From: Holacanthus passer
Taxonomy: Eukaryota > Chordata > Actinopteri > Pomacanthidae
Direction: 5' to 3'
Assembly (NCBI GenBank): GCA_025331565.1
Contig: JAFREQ010000011.1
Coordinates: 12,296,001-12,360,000, forward strand
Length of the DNA: 64,000 nt
The notes below the pieces were generated by a model. The model was not told the DNA's origin. It worked only from the letters and a program-made list of their open reading frames with translations, and made no database searches. Both the position numbers and the translations under genes were made by a program. Each line of letters opens with the position of its first letter. The stretch's first letter is position 1. This document shows positions 1 to 11,571 of this stretch, piece by piece.

Positions 1-218
1 GCCATATATTTAATGTTCAACCTCATCAGCTTCATTGATTTTTGTAAATATCTGCTTATTCTGAATTTGATGGCAGCAACGTGTTTCAAACAAGTTGGGA
101 CAGGAGCAACAAAAGACCGTGAAAGTTGTGGACTGATCCAAAAACATCTGTTTGGATCAGTCCACAGGTAAACAGGTTCATTGGTAACAGGTGATAGTAT
201 CATGATTGGGTATGAAAG
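1..218 (-). mobile_element. Truncated inverted-repeat element, relative of the one at 3660-4198
   Basis: This stretch is closely similar to the reverse complement of about 3855-4080, including the blocks around the heart-of-element hairpin. The hairpin arms GTGGACTGATCCAAA (128-142) and TTTGGATCAGTCCAC (151-165) are perfect complements. Similarity stops near 218 and the other end is cut by the window edge, so no terminal repeat is seen. No coding capacity is visible. Confidence 0.8.
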
Positions 219-754
219 GGGCCAAAAAACTACCAGGCTGTTTAATATTGATTTAATTGAGTTTTATAAAGGACCGTATTTCTTGTAGAAAAACTCCATC
301 TGAGTTATCTTTTGATTTTGGACATGTTTCCTTCAGTAATGTTGGACCCCAAATGAGATGCGGCGCCCACCCACCACTACACCTCCTCTGAAGCCCCTGT
401 TTACAGTCGCCCAGGGTGACAGACGCCATGGCAACTTTCCACTTCAGTTCATTGCAGCCCATCACCTGGGAGACCGACGAATCTCAGACAAAGAAAGAGC
501 GAAAAACACTGAAGTGGGAAAAGAGGAAAGAGGCACAGTATTCCCTTTACGTGAACATAATCTTTCCAAATTGTGAAAGAGCGTGCGGATGATGGGCTTC
601 GGTCAGTCATGTATAGAAACCATGATACTTGACTGGGACATTATTCACAGTCATGTCTATGTCTCTATTTTATCGTCATCCACTTCTCATCTCATTACTC
701 TGTTCCACCCTGTCATCAGCTGTTGCTTGTTGTTGTCCCGGTACGTTGCCTTAC

Positions 755-1429
755 CCTCTCGCTAATTGCACCATACTTGATGGCGAGCTCATCACGGTCC
801 GCTCGGCTGTGAGCCAGCAGGTCCTCCAGCCTGGCCAGCTCTCCCTGCAGCACCCGGTTCTCCTCCTGGAGGGACATGACCGACGACATGGCTCCAGCTG
901 CCGAGACACAAGAATTAGGCAAAAAGAAAAGCGTAAAATTTGATATGATGTGAAAGCAGATTGTGGAGACTCACAGTTTTCGCTGAGGTTCTTTGTGACA
1001 ATCTCTCGTACTCGTGCTGGCAGACATGTAGGGGGGGCGTCTGGTGAAGGGCCCCGGACGGTCAGCCTCTTCTCCTCCTCGGACAAAACACTCTCCTCCA
1101 GCCTCTGGTGAACAAAACAGACATCTGGTGCTTTAACTCTGAGACGCTTACAATAAAAATACATAGAGAAAAGCTGCATATACAGACAATGACAACAAAG
1201 GTGATGTTTGAAAAGTGCCATAAGATGCAACATCAGCCCACAACAATCCAACTGCTTAATGAAAACACAGTGAAGCAGACATAAATCCAGCAGCTGTACT
1301 TGACACATCACACACCAGCACTGTGGGTCTAATAAGCGGTGGGTAGATGGAGGAAGAGCCGGTGCAGCTCACCTGGATCACAGACTCCAGTTTGTTGGAG
1401 TCGGTGTCTGAGTTTTCTGCGGCGCTCAT
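755..1429 (-). CDS. crocc: crocc (rootletin), first three coding exons, partial
   Basis: Rootletin is the coiled-coil protein that polymerises into the ciliary rootlet and links paired centrioles. Coding exons on the minus strand: 1373-1429, 975-1104, 755-897 (330 nt, 110 aa), all with GT-AG junctions and an open frame. The start MSAAENSDTDS is followed by KLESVIQ, RLEESVLSEEEK, LPARVREIVTKNLSE, then SLQEENRVLQGEL and SRADRDELAIKYGAISER. These follow the N-terminus of human CROCC block by block (SLQEENQLLQQEL, AERDELAIKYNAVSER). Exon 3 ends on a complete codon at a GTAAG donor. The next expected block (LEQALRLEP-like) is not found between 1 and 754, so the remaining roughly 1,900 residues lie off the left edge. 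Neighbour necap2 fits human 1p36, which favours CROCC over CROCC2. Confidence 0.93.
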
Positions 1430-1740
1430 CGCGGTGATCGCAGCAGATATGTAACAGGATTAACTCCAAATAAACTTCTCAAGCTGGACCGATTATTGCT
1501 TTCTAAAGATAAAGAAGGAAAAGTTCGCAGCCTGGATCCGGTTGTGCGGAGCTGATGAAGTTTGGTCTCAGAGCGGCAGAGCGCGTCCGTCCGGTCCGGT
1601 CCGGTCGCCTCCTCCTCCGGTGCAGGCAGGCACAGATTGAGGACAGCGGGGATTAGTCGGGGTTTAAGACGCACACCCCTCCACCTCCACCTCCCCACTG
1701 TCACTGCTCCAATTGAAAAGCCTCCACACCGCAACAAATA
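1430..1740 (-). promoter_or_regulatory. crocc: Putative crocc 5'UTR and promoter
   Basis: The DNA just upstream of the crocc ATG is CpG-richer than its surroundings (1550-1660, with repeated CCGGT units) and has no TATA box. It probably holds the 5'UTR and a CpG-type promoter. The transcription start cannot be placed from sequence alone. Confidence 0.4.
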
Positions 1741-1870
1741 AAACTTTAACAGTCTTCAGCCTCAAGGACAAAAACACGTTTTCACCTGGCAGGAGCAGAT
1801 TTAATGGATTTTCAAATTAAAATTTAAAGTATGAAAGGTCAAAAATTTAATGAACAAGTGGGTACAAAGA

Positions 1871-1897
1871 TTATATATTTATATATATATATATAAA
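1871..1897. repeat. AT microsatellite
   Basis: Alternating A and T run of about 27 bases, interrupted once by TTT. Confidence 0.85.
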
Positions 1898-1949
1898 TTG
1901 CAAGTAAACACTGCAGGTTACTAGAAGACCTACAGAGAACCGGCAAATT

Positions 1950-2175
1950 TAGCTTTAGTTTTAGCTTGAGCTTTATTTTTTAGCTTTATCTTGAGCCTTA
2001 GTTTTAGCTTTAGTTTGAGCTTTAATTTTAGTTTGAGCTTTAGTTCTAGCTTTAGTTTCAGTTTCAGCTTTAGTTTTAGCTCTAGTTTGAGCTTTAGCTT
2101 TAGTTTTAGTTTGAGCTTAGTTTTAGCTTAAGCTTCCGTTTTAGCTTTAACTTTAGTTTTAGCTTTAGCGTTAGC
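1950..2175 (+). repeat. Degenerate TTTAGC / TTTGAGC tandem tract
   Basis: About 225 bases are built almost entirely from six- to seven-base units of the form TTTAGC, TTTAGT and TTTGAGC. Units are diverged from each other but keep phase over most of the tract. It is a minisatellite-like array about 0.5 kb upstream of crocc. Confidence 0.85.
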
Positions 2176-2918
2176 TGCAGGTCCGGATTAACTAGCTAGC
2201 AGGTCCCAGGGCTAAAGTGAGCTCACATACATACACAGATTAGTTTGGTTAACATTAAAATCTATATTGTTAACTACAGATTTATCGCTGGTAGTGAAGC
2301 TACAGAAAGTTATCACCAGACTTTACACAGGGTGAGTTTTAGCTTAATGTTTAGCTGTTCAACATTCAGCTTTAATGTTGTGGTTCACTCTCAAAATGTA
2401 GTTTTCATCTACAGTACCGACACACTAGTTAGCCACTAGCTGGTGAACATAGTGGAGCATTTCGCGGCTAAAGAGTCAGATATTTCCTGCAGGAGTTGGT
2501 GGAGACCAAAAACAGAGCTAACATAAGAGTGAATATTGGACTTGATATAGGCGCAAATGTGTTACAGCTGCCCCTGTTCACCCCTACTATTAAAACATCA
2601 CAACATCCATGCAGCATGTTAAATATATATCAGAATAATCCCATAGTTTCCCAAAACCAGAAGAGACTTTAAAACACATTTCATTACAATAAAAAATACA
2701 ATAAAATCTGGTGTAAAATGTTTTTGTGATTAAATGTTAGATGTTAAAGCACGAGCAAATTCCGAACAATGTTTTCCAAAAAGGAATCTGCAGACATGAA
2801 TGTAAAACTATGACACTAGCATTAAACATGAGGGGTCTGCACTGCACGACGTGGTGTTTGGATTGTCATAGTTACAGACAAGAGGTTCATTGTGTCAATA
2901 CCAGACCCCCAGCCTGCC

Positions 2919-3275
2919 GAACACACACACACACACAGTCTTTACTTATGTCACTTTTGGGGAATTTACATAGACTTACATTCATTTCCTGGAGACTAAC
3001 CTGAAGGACTACCTGACCTTAACCTAACAATAACCTTAACTGTTGACCTAAAAATCACAGTTTTCCAAATTGAGGACACCACTTTTTGTCCCCAATTGCA
3101 CCGCTGTCCCAAATCAACTGGTCTTGACTCTAGTGTATATCCCCAATTTGGACATAAACGAACCCACACACACACACACACCTAAAAGTCTTAACCCTCA
3201 AAAACCAGTCTGGACCCATGGGTTGGTGTGTAGTCAGGTTAAAGTCCCCACCAGGATATAAAAACAAGCACACGC
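2919..3275 (+). repeat. Dispersed teleost repeat with terminal CA tracts
   Basis: The block opens and closes with CA runs (2921-2937 and about 3165-3182). Between them lie TTGGGGAATTTACATAG, ACTTACATTCATTTCCTGG, several AACCTTAACC-like units and TTTTGTCCCCAATT. I recognise these phrases from a repeat common in percomorph genomes; its class is uncertain. It has no ORF of note. Confidence 0.65.
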
Positions 3276-3659
3276 ACGTATGCTTAGCATCTGTAGTGCC
3301 CCCCACTGGCCTGTTAGTAGATGACTGACACTGATTTCCCTGTGTGAGATGTGAGCCTTGTCTGATGAAAGAAACACCTGTTGATCTTTTATCTCAGCCA
3401 AACCACATCTGAGCTCAGCCCGAACTCATGACTTTTCACTCCAGCTCAGTTTTAACGGCTTTCTGTTTACAGCCACTGATGCAGCCATAAATTAACAGCT
3501 GAATCAATAGTATGATCTCTGGACAGGAATCATCTTCAACTGCTTCCTCTTTCCTACTTTAACATCACCTGCAAATACACAAACAGGAACATAGACTACT
3601 ATGTTTTAATTCATCATCAACATCCTCTTTATCCTCACACACACCAGACTACATAACTT
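3276..3659. other. Intergenic spacer, no gene seen
   Basis: Unique-looking sequence between two repeats. No exon with splice sites and a recognisable protein was found on either strand. Confidence 0.5.
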
Positions 3660-4198
3660 CAACCCTGATTCCAACAAAGTGATGAATAAAAACAGAATGC
3701 AATTATTTGCAAAACAAACTGTTTACTGACAACAGTTTTACAAAGTGTTCCTAAGCCCATGTATTAATCTCCTTTATACAATTATGTGTTCACAAAGTGT
3801 TGAACCTCTCTCCACCCTTGCTTGTGAACGACTGAGTCTTTCCAGGATGAACCTTTCATACCCAATCATGATACTATCACCTGTTACCAATGAACCTCTT
3901 TACCTGTGGACTGATCCAAACAGGTATTTTTGGATCCAAACAGGTGTTTTTGGATCAGTCCACAACTTTCACAGTCTTTTGTTGCTCCTGTCCCAACTTG
4001 TTTGAAACATGTTGCTGCCATCAAATTCAGAATAAGCAGATATACAAAAATCAATGAAGCTGATGAGGTCAAACACTAAATATATTGTCTTTGTCCTGTT
4101 TTCAGCTGAGTATATGTTTAAAAAGTATTAGCAAAATATTACATTCTGTTTTATTTGTTTTACGTTATTATTATTTTGTTTTTTTGGAATCAGGGTTG
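3660..4198 (-). mobile_element. Non-autonomous DNA transposon (MITE-like), 539 bp
   Basis: The element is bounded by perfect 15-bp terminal inverted repeats: CAACCCTGATTCCAA at 3660-3674 and TTGGAATCAGGGTTG at 4184-4198. The heptamer TACATAA occurs near both sides (3650-3656 and 4199-4205), a possible imperfect target duplication. An internal hairpin uses GTGGACTGATCCAAA (3906-3920) and TTTGGATCAGTCCAC (3949-3963). From memory this is a widespread teleost family whose longer copies carry a Tc1-like transposase start; here only a decayed trace of that region remains (about 3819-3845), so it cannot move itself. Confidence 0.82.
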
Positions 4199-5700
4199 TA
4201 CATAATTAAAAATGCATCTTTAAGGACACGCCCAAGTTTTCAAAAGTCTGTCAGGAGTTGGAGGCTGAAGGAGGAGGAGGAGGAGGAGGGGGTTTGTACA
4301 TAAAACTGTGCAACATCCGAGCAAAATAAACTGATCATGAATCAAGACTTTGTTGAACAGCAGCAGAGATTTGAGACCAAACACAACGCTGGGGAAACAC
4401 CAGTGTGGATAAAAGACGCTTTTATCAATGCGAGATGCACATTGTAATGTCCGTAACATCCACGGTTTCATTTATAGCCTCACCTCGACTTATCAGCCTG
4501 ATGAGATTTATCCGGCCGTCCCTTCATTCTCCTGAGCAGGATGTGCGATCACTGAGGCAGAAACAAACCAGATCTACAGCGGTGATTCATGGTTCACAGG
4601 CTGCTTTCAGGCTGTGTTGTTCTGTTCCGAAACCTCCTCCATGCTTTTTCCGGGGAGGGACTTCAACTCCCAGCAGCCTGTCTGTCTGCAGGCCTGCGCC
4701 CTGTCTGCTGTCATCAGGCTATCTGATCACCAGCACAACAGTCTGACTGAAATCCATCTGTAAACATTGGGTTTATATATATATATATATATATACACAG
4801 ATGATTGAGAATAATATATCCCAAACAAATAAAACCCTATAGCTTCCAGATAATATAATAATACTCTATAAGACTCATATTTTGTAAATTGCAATTACTT
4901 CCTGTGAAGCTATCAAATGCCTCATTATATTTTTATATTCTTGTAGTAATATGCACCAAATATGACTACATGCTCTTACACTATAACTCAAATTTTCCAA
5001 ATATATTTAGCTGAGATTTTCTGTAGGCATATGTATTCAAATACAGCCTTCACCATGTGGGATTTTTAAAGTTGTGTTTCTAAGTTGTTTTGCCAAAAAT
5101 AGCAGCTTAGTTCTTAAAGTCTCCGATGTAAAAACAATAATTACATGAGAGGCATAAACACAGCGTGAGCCATTGTAACCACAATGGTTTGCAGTCGGGT
5201 AAACAGTGATCTAATCCATGCTAGGGTCAAGTAAAATCATTACACAGTCAGAACAAGAGAAATCCTATTATAGTCTGTATTGCTGTTGAAGACTGTGACT
5301 CAAGAGATCAATAAAACCCACATTCCCTACATTAAACTAACTTAAACTATTAACACACTAAATAGATTTTTGGTGCTTCAAAACATGGAAAAGGTGGAAA
5401 GTAGATAAATAATATAATAATAAATTACAATAAAATAATTTCAAAACAATATATTTCTTAATGAAATTGGAAAAAAAATGACAGGCTGTGACTGGATATT
5501 AAAAACACGCCCTTAAATTATGTTGTGAGGTGACTCCATGTTCTTCTATCATAAACAACTGTCTGCAATATCAAAAGCTTTAAACTGGCCCAATACTCTG
5601 ATGTCTAGGAACATACTGCAGCTATAAAGAACTTGTGGAGAACCCTCTCTCTACAATCTCACAGGTAGAATACTAATAAAAATCAAAACTCAAAGAGCCA
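4199..5700. other. Intergenic DNA between the transposon and the necap2 3' end
   Basis: No protein-coding exon was recognised. The stretch holds a GGA-rich run (4270-4290), a promoter-like ACTTCAACTCCCAGCAGCC string at 4661-4679 without any gene attached, a TA microsatellite, and AT-rich sequence. A 113-residue ORF at 4405-4746 has no recognisable motif. Confidence 0.5.
4773..4795. repeat. TA microsatellite
   Basis: About eleven TA units in a row. Confidence 0.85.
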
Positions 5701-5713
5701 ATGAAATATATTG

Positions 5714-5719
5714 TTTATT
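5714..5719 (-). terminator. necap2: Candidate poly(A) signal of necap2
   Basis: AATAAA on the minus strand, about 0.8 kb past the necap2 stop codon. It is the best-placed signal I see; others exist nearby. Confidence 0.45.
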
Positions 5720-6521
5720 TACAAGAGGACATTTATACATTTTAGATTTTTTTTCAGAAAGGCACTTAATAGAAATACTTAATGCAAATTAGCAACAAGA
5801 TTAAGGTCATTTCAATTTGGTAAGAGGCACAATTTAAAAAGCATCAACACACAAGGCAAAGACATATGAAGGGCGTACACAAAGACAAACATGAACATAC
5901 CAACAAAGCATGTTCAAACTGAACAACAGACAAAATGGAAATCATGACTTTTTTTCCCAATGCTGATTTAAAAATGGGTATTTAATGTAAAACTAATCAA
6001 CAAAAATATCAATACAGCTTTGCAAGATCTCCTAAAAAATACTAAGAAACAGAAAACAACACACACACATATGGATATACAGCTAAACAAAACATGGAAA
6101 CGTCAATAGGTAAACCATTCAACTTTCCAAAATGGTACACACAACCTTGAGATGGGTGGTGCTGGTGTATGAGAGGGGCAGGAAAACATATGCATGATGT
6201 AAAGATGAGGAACAGAGAGATACAATCAAATCTCATTTCTGGACAGATTAACAGTGAAAAGGAAAGAAAGACTCCCACTGCATTGCAAAGTGTGGAAAAA
6301 AAAGAATACGATTATAAAAAATATATACATTTTACTGTTTGTTCCTCCAGAGTGTGTTGGTCAGCGGCTATAGTTTCTGTGAACAGACTCTTTACAGAAC
6401 AGGTGCAGTGAATGAGCCAGTCAAGTTTGCTAACAGTTCCTCACTTTTAGTTTCTTTTTGCCACAATCATCCTGTCCATGGAATGTATGGAACCTGAGTG
6501 TGTGCAAGGATTTCTCACGAC

Positions 6522-9500
6522 TCAACTAAACTGCACCCATCCTGATTTGACAGCATCTTTACTGGAGCTGTGGAGGAGAGGGGGTGGAAGACAGCGATGA
6601 TGGAGAGTGATAGAATTCAACAATAATCATGAACACAACTATGGCTGATGGACAAGATGGATTACTACACAGACAAAAATGCCGGTGACATTTTTCTGAA
6701 GAACACTTACTTGGAACCTGCAGATGTGAAATCTCCCCACAGGTCAGAGCTGGGTTGGGCTGCAGGGACAGGGGAGCCAAAGTCTAAAAGAGTGGCTGGA
6801 TTTGGAGAGATTAAAAAAAAATACAGAAATCATGAATACCGTTTAAATTGTGTGAAGACGTTTTTAAAAAAAGTGATTTGATACAAAAGCATGTTGATCA
6901 CCAGGGTTAGTCTGTACAGCTGGGACTGTCTGCTGTCCCCCAGGAGGCGGGATGAAACCTCCAGTCTTTGCACCTGGTGGTGGTGGAAGTAGACCCCCAC
7001 CCATGGGCCGCGCTTTGGCAGCACCTGCTTCCTTCTTCTTGATGTTCTGTGACAGAGTCATGACAGCCTCTGAATGTCTTTATCACATAATCAGTTACTC
7101 TTTCCTTCATAAAATCTGTCATTGTTTAATTTATTATTTCATCATTTCAATAATTTCTTTACATCCTTAATTTTTGTGGCTAAAGACTCACCCCAATGCT
7201 GATCTTGATAGTCTGTCCTTCTTTGAAGCTGAGGTCCAGTTTAGGTGCTGCACTCTCAGAGGCTTCCAGTTTTGCAAGTTCACCTTCTTGCTTCACCCAC
7301 CTTTAGAAATAGAGTTTGAAAGCATAATAGTTATTAGAAAACATCAAGCTGAACAGAGGTTAATGGCTCAGCATCTTTGCAACCTAAAAAGGTTTAATCC
7401 TTGTGGAATGAGTGTGTACCTGTTTTACACTGATTCAGAATATCTGAATCTAATTGTATGCATGATGGACAAATGTGTACCATCATCTAACCACAAAGCA
7501 AAATGTGCAAGTATGAATGTTGCTCACAATATCACATTTGATCATATCCATGTAAACATACCAAGATGTGTTCAGAAATACGTAACAGGTTATATAAATA
7601 GATGTATGAACAGAGATCAGATAGTAAAAATGCTTTGTAAAAGAAACTAACTTACTTAAAATGATCTTGTAAAGCTACGTTGAAGTCAAATGAGTCTCCA
7701 CGATCAGCAAAGCCCAGACCAATAAAAGCATGACGTCCTTCATGAAAGAAATTTTAAGACAAAAACACATTAGGGTACCTTTTGAGTCACAAAATAAAAC
7801 ATACATATTCCTACAGTAAGGCATATACAGTAGGCTATAGTATAAGAAATATAAGATATGAAAGTGTCTTACCATTTCCATCCTCTATCCGGATCACAAA
7901 ATACCTGCTGGAATCTGTGACTGCTTCAACTACACACCCTGGATACTGTTCGACGGGAGCTTGAGCAAACAACTCTCCTGCAAAGAACAAATTTACACCA
8001 AACTGTAATTTTACACATTTTATAAACCAAATGATTAATCCAAATTAATAATGAAAATATTATAATCTGAAGACCAATCAATAATGAACATAATCATATT
8101 ACTAATAGTAATGACAACTATAATGTAAATCTGTTGCATACTGTATGTTTCCTCCCACGACTTTTCTTGAGTTTGAAGCACACAGCAGTTTTTTTGTGTG
8201 CTTGTCGTCGTCCAAAATAAACCACTGCTTTAAATAAATTTATGTTATAAGAGGGAAATTGCAACACACAATAGATCGATGAAGCTGTAGGTGCAACAAG
8301 ATCCTCAATTTCTATGAAAGAATCAAACCAGGCACCTTTTTGCTAGTAAACCAGCAGGGTAGCTGCTTTTATTCCCTTTGATCTATTAGAGAGCAGCCAG
8401 TTTCTCTTTAGCAATGAGCCATATGTTTCACTCTTGAACTACCATCTTTGTGCAATGTAACTGTGAAGCCATTTGATCTATGTAACACTAACCCATAAAA
8501 AAAAGCTACCCATAGCAACTAAGCGGCAGGATCTAGATTCAATACTTGTCAACAGAGCAGACTCGAAAATGAGGCAGTCTGTTTCATGGCTAAATTGGAT
8601 TTTTAGATTTTTTTGGCTGCATTAATCAGGTCCACTCTAAAGTTCAAATGAACTAGTGTCTAACTTTAAACTGTCAATATTAATACTTGGTGGTCTGGTG
8701 CTTATGAAAGGTTAAGAGACTCACTTAAGTGAATAAAGTTCTTCTTATCTAGCATAATTACTTGCAGAGGTTAAACAGTTAACTGTGAGGCAATATGTTT
8801 GTGACATTATTTAAGAGGCATACAAAAAAATAATGTGGTAAGTTGTGTAATCTAACAAATGTGCTAAAAACAACATGACAACATGAGATTTGGCTAGGGT
8901 GATGGAGAGATAGCAGTTTGTTTACCTGTGTTCTTATCCTCTAACTTAATGTAGGCCATTTTGCCTTTGGCAGTGATTTTCATCCTACCACTCCATGCAG
9001 GTTCATCCAGCTTCCAGTCAGCAGCACTAGAAAAACAGGAAACACATGTCTGAGTATGAAAATGGTTCTAATTCTTATTCAGTGGAATGGCTGACTTGAG
9101 TTTGTTACACAGGCAGCTGTAGCTTTTCACAGCAGGAGGAAGTGAAATTAAGAAGTTCTGGGGAAGACTAAAAAGAGACATTTGTTTAACAGTGATCTCT
9201 TTTATTCTGCTAGCAACAGACAGAAATCATACAAAGGACAGACATAAGTAGTGGAAAGTAGTGCTTATCTGTCCAAAACAAAACTATGTATTGTCTGTCA
9301 CTTTGAGACTGTTGGCTGCTTTCAATGGGATTTACAGGAGATGGGCTAATTCAAAATATACTACAACATGACACCTGTGGATCCTTTAAAGATATCATTA
9401 GACCCTGAGCTGAAACAAAGCTTCGCCTTCAGTATTACAATGAAATCCTCAGACAAAATACGACAAGATATTTCTATAATATTAAACAAAAATATTTTAG

Positions 9501-10520
9501 AGTTTATATCTTAATTGACAAAATATGACAAGGATCCACTTTCTCAACTGCATCCCAGTCTTCTGATTTCTTTATGACATCTGAACAAATCTAATTCATG
9601 GAGGAAGCCTGTGAGATAGAGTTGAAAAATCCAGAAAAATAGTGAGTTAAAGTGGTATTTTTTTGCTTGTGTTGTCCAACTACTGTTTCCAAGGTCGGGA
9701 ATGAACTTTCATGACAGTTTCTTTAAATAGAAAATCTATTTCTTCAACAGGCTGCTTATGAGACATTGATAATCTGTTCATACAGTCAAATCCGGCTAAC
9801 GTCAAATAATGTGTTCACAAAGTTCTTCCCATAATTTTGTCTGTAAAACAAACGCGTAATACATTAAACTAGCGATAGTTTAACAGCAATCTGTGAATTT
9901 ATTGTTGAATTAATCATCAGGCAAACTCCAGTTCACTGACTCTTCTTGGGCACTTGGTTAACCTCTAGCATTAACTCTGACCTCCTGCATCCATTATCGG
10001 ACAGACCTGCCATTTTAAACTTTCTTCGCTTGTCAGCAATATCAACATGTCGCATCTTTCACGTCGAAAGTTCACCTTTGAAATGATAACAGGTGTAAGC
10101 CACAGGTAAAGACATGTTTATTGTCAAAGTGAAGGATGATGGTGTCGGATTTCTGTGAGCAGATAAAGTGACAGCGGCGAATTTGTGTTTCGCAATAACG
10201 TTAGCTTAGTTTGCTCATGTAGCTGCTAGCTTGTATGTCAGCTAGCTCATGTTTATTTATGTAAATTCTTAATAGTTATCTGGCTGTCTGTCTGGTTCGT
10301 AACCGTCGACTACACTTAGCAGGAAAGTGACAAACATCCACACTAACAACTGGTTGTCCGATAATGGACGTGTTTCCGTTAAATTAGCTTGTTCCTAACG
10401 TTGCTTGTCTCTCCGGTTATCTTACCGATATCCGCGGTTAGAAGCCCGCGGCGGGATCCGGTAAACATGAACCTCAGGCTTTACACAGAGCATCGACTCA
10501 TAACTGTTGTCTTCTGCCAT
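6522..10520 (-). CDS. necap2: necap2, adaptin ear-binding coat-associated protein
   Basis: NECAPs bind the AP-2 and AP-1 adaptors and help regulate clathrin coat assembly at the plasma membrane and endosomes. Eight minus-strand coding exons: 10426-10520, 8926-9026, 7873-7977, 7656-7737, 7192-7300, 6902-7046, 6711-6783, 6522-6567. They total 756 nt (251 aa plus stop), in frame across every GT-AG junction; human NECAP2 has 263 aa. The PH-like NECAP domain covers about residues 1-165: ESMLCVKPEVHVYRIPPRAS, GELFAQAPVEQYPG, SSRYFVIRIEDGNG, RHAFIGLGFADRGDSFDFN, LDLSFKEGQTIKISIG. A proline/glycine linker (NIKKKEAGAAKAR, LLPPPPGAK) favours NECAP2 over NECAP1. The WxxF motif DLWGDF (exon 7) and the terminal WVQF (exon 8) are present. 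The protein ends WVQFS, one residue beyond the usual terminus. Confidence 0.96.
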
Positions 10521-10640
10521 TTTGTCAAGTTTCACTAACTATCAAACTCAACTTCCGACTTTCAATGGACACTTCGGCTGGAGCTGAACCAGCCGAGCCG
10601 CGGCGCTCGATTCAAACAGCGCCGCCTCTGGTCAGGATGG
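10430..10640 (-). promoter_or_regulatory. necap2: CpG-rich promoter and 5' end of necap2
   Basis: GC- and CpG-rich sequence surrounds and precedes the necap2 ATG (GCCGAGCCGCGGCGCTCGA at about 10593-10611) inside an otherwise AT-rich area. There is no TATA box. Promoter assignment is inferred from composition and position. Confidence 0.45.
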
Positions 10641-10689
10641 TTCCAGAACCTGAGATAAACAAACTGCATCGTTGATAATATTAAACATA

Positions 10690-11400
10690 CATACAGCAGA
10701 TAATGGCGTAAGAAGTATTCAGATCATTTACTTGAGTAAACTAATGCCACACTGTGAAAATACTCACGTAAAAATCCTGCATTCAAAACCTTAATTAAGT
10801 AAATGTATGTGAGTAGTATCAACAAAATTATTATGAAAAGTAAAAGTACTCATTGTGTAGTAAAATGGTCCCTGTAAGTGTTTTACCATTATATCTGGTG
10901 TTTTTGATTTAATGTTACTGCTGCATTAATGTGTATGTTGCATTTTTCTGCTGTAGATGTTTAAGGTTGTGTTGTCTTGATTTTATGTGCCATATTATAT
11001 AAGAGAATCAGATAACCATGTATTTCTAAAAAATTTTATGAGCTCAGAAAAAAACACTATTTTTAGCTTTGTCACAATGCATTTTCCAGCTGATCCAAGA
11101 AGGTTTTTAAATAGTTTATTTAGCTTAAGAAGTAAGAGAATTGTTTTTAGATTGATATTACTGCTGCATTGTGATGTGTATGTTGCATTTTACTGCTGTA
11201 GATGTTTGTGTTTCTGCTTATTTTAACTACTGTATATACTGTTGGGTAGCTTGATCTACAGCAATACATCACCTAATAGATAAGAGAATGAGAGAACTAC
11301 ATACCTCTAAAAAGTCAACTTTTCATGAACAGCTGTTTCAACTTTGTGATGAGGCATTTTCCAGCTGATCCAAGAATATTTTTTAATAGTTTTAGTTAAA
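10690..11400. repeat. Dispersed teleost repeat plus degenerate tandem duplication
   Basis: The left part (about 10700-10890) carries TTACTTGAGTAAA and a TAAAAGTACTCATT...GTAAGTGTTTTA string that matches 29670-30060. To its right two diverged direct copies follow: about 10910-11130 and 11150-11390. They share TACTGCTGCATT, GTATGTTGCATTTT, CTGCTGTAGATGTTT and GCATTTTCCAGCTGATCCAAGAA. The period is about 240 bases. The 79-residue ORF across it is not convincing. Confidence 0.7.
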
Positions 11401-11565
11401 GATGAATTTTTCTCAACACATAAAGCAACATTGAATCCTTCAGTTTATCAGAAAAATCAAAATCACCAAATCTGAAGATAAAAGGTTTTAACCGAACAGG
11501 AAGCATATTCAAACATTACACAAAATATAAAACAAACATACAAGTTTTATTTTTTTTACTGTGTG

Positions 11566-11571
11566 TTTATT
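11566..11571 (-). terminator. szrd1: Candidate distal poly(A) signal of szrd1
   Basis: AATAAA on the minus strand about 2.5 kb past the szrd1 stop. The intervening DNA holds no other gene, which would agree with a long 3'UTR, but nearer signals could be used. Confidence 0.35.

Larger units (their letters stand above)
1741..2918. other. Intergenic DNA between crocc and the repeats to its right
   Basis: No exon was recognised on either strand. The stretch contains an AT microsatellite and the TTTAGC-type tract listed separately, followed by AT-rich unique sequence. The short ORFs here have no recognisable domain or splice context. Confidence 0.5.

Noticed and set aside
253..465. Minus-strand ORF tested as crocc exon 4
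   Set aside because: The expected LEQALRLEP-like continuation is absent and the reading is not coiled-coil.
4405..4746. 113-residue plus-strand ORF with a promoter-like CTCCCAGCAGCC string inside
   Set aside because: No recognisable protein, no splice partners and no CpG context. The string alone is not enough to call a gene.
7174..7650. 158-residue ORF on the plus strand
   Set aside because: It runs antisense through necap2 exon 5 and its flanking intron; no domain or promoter supports it.
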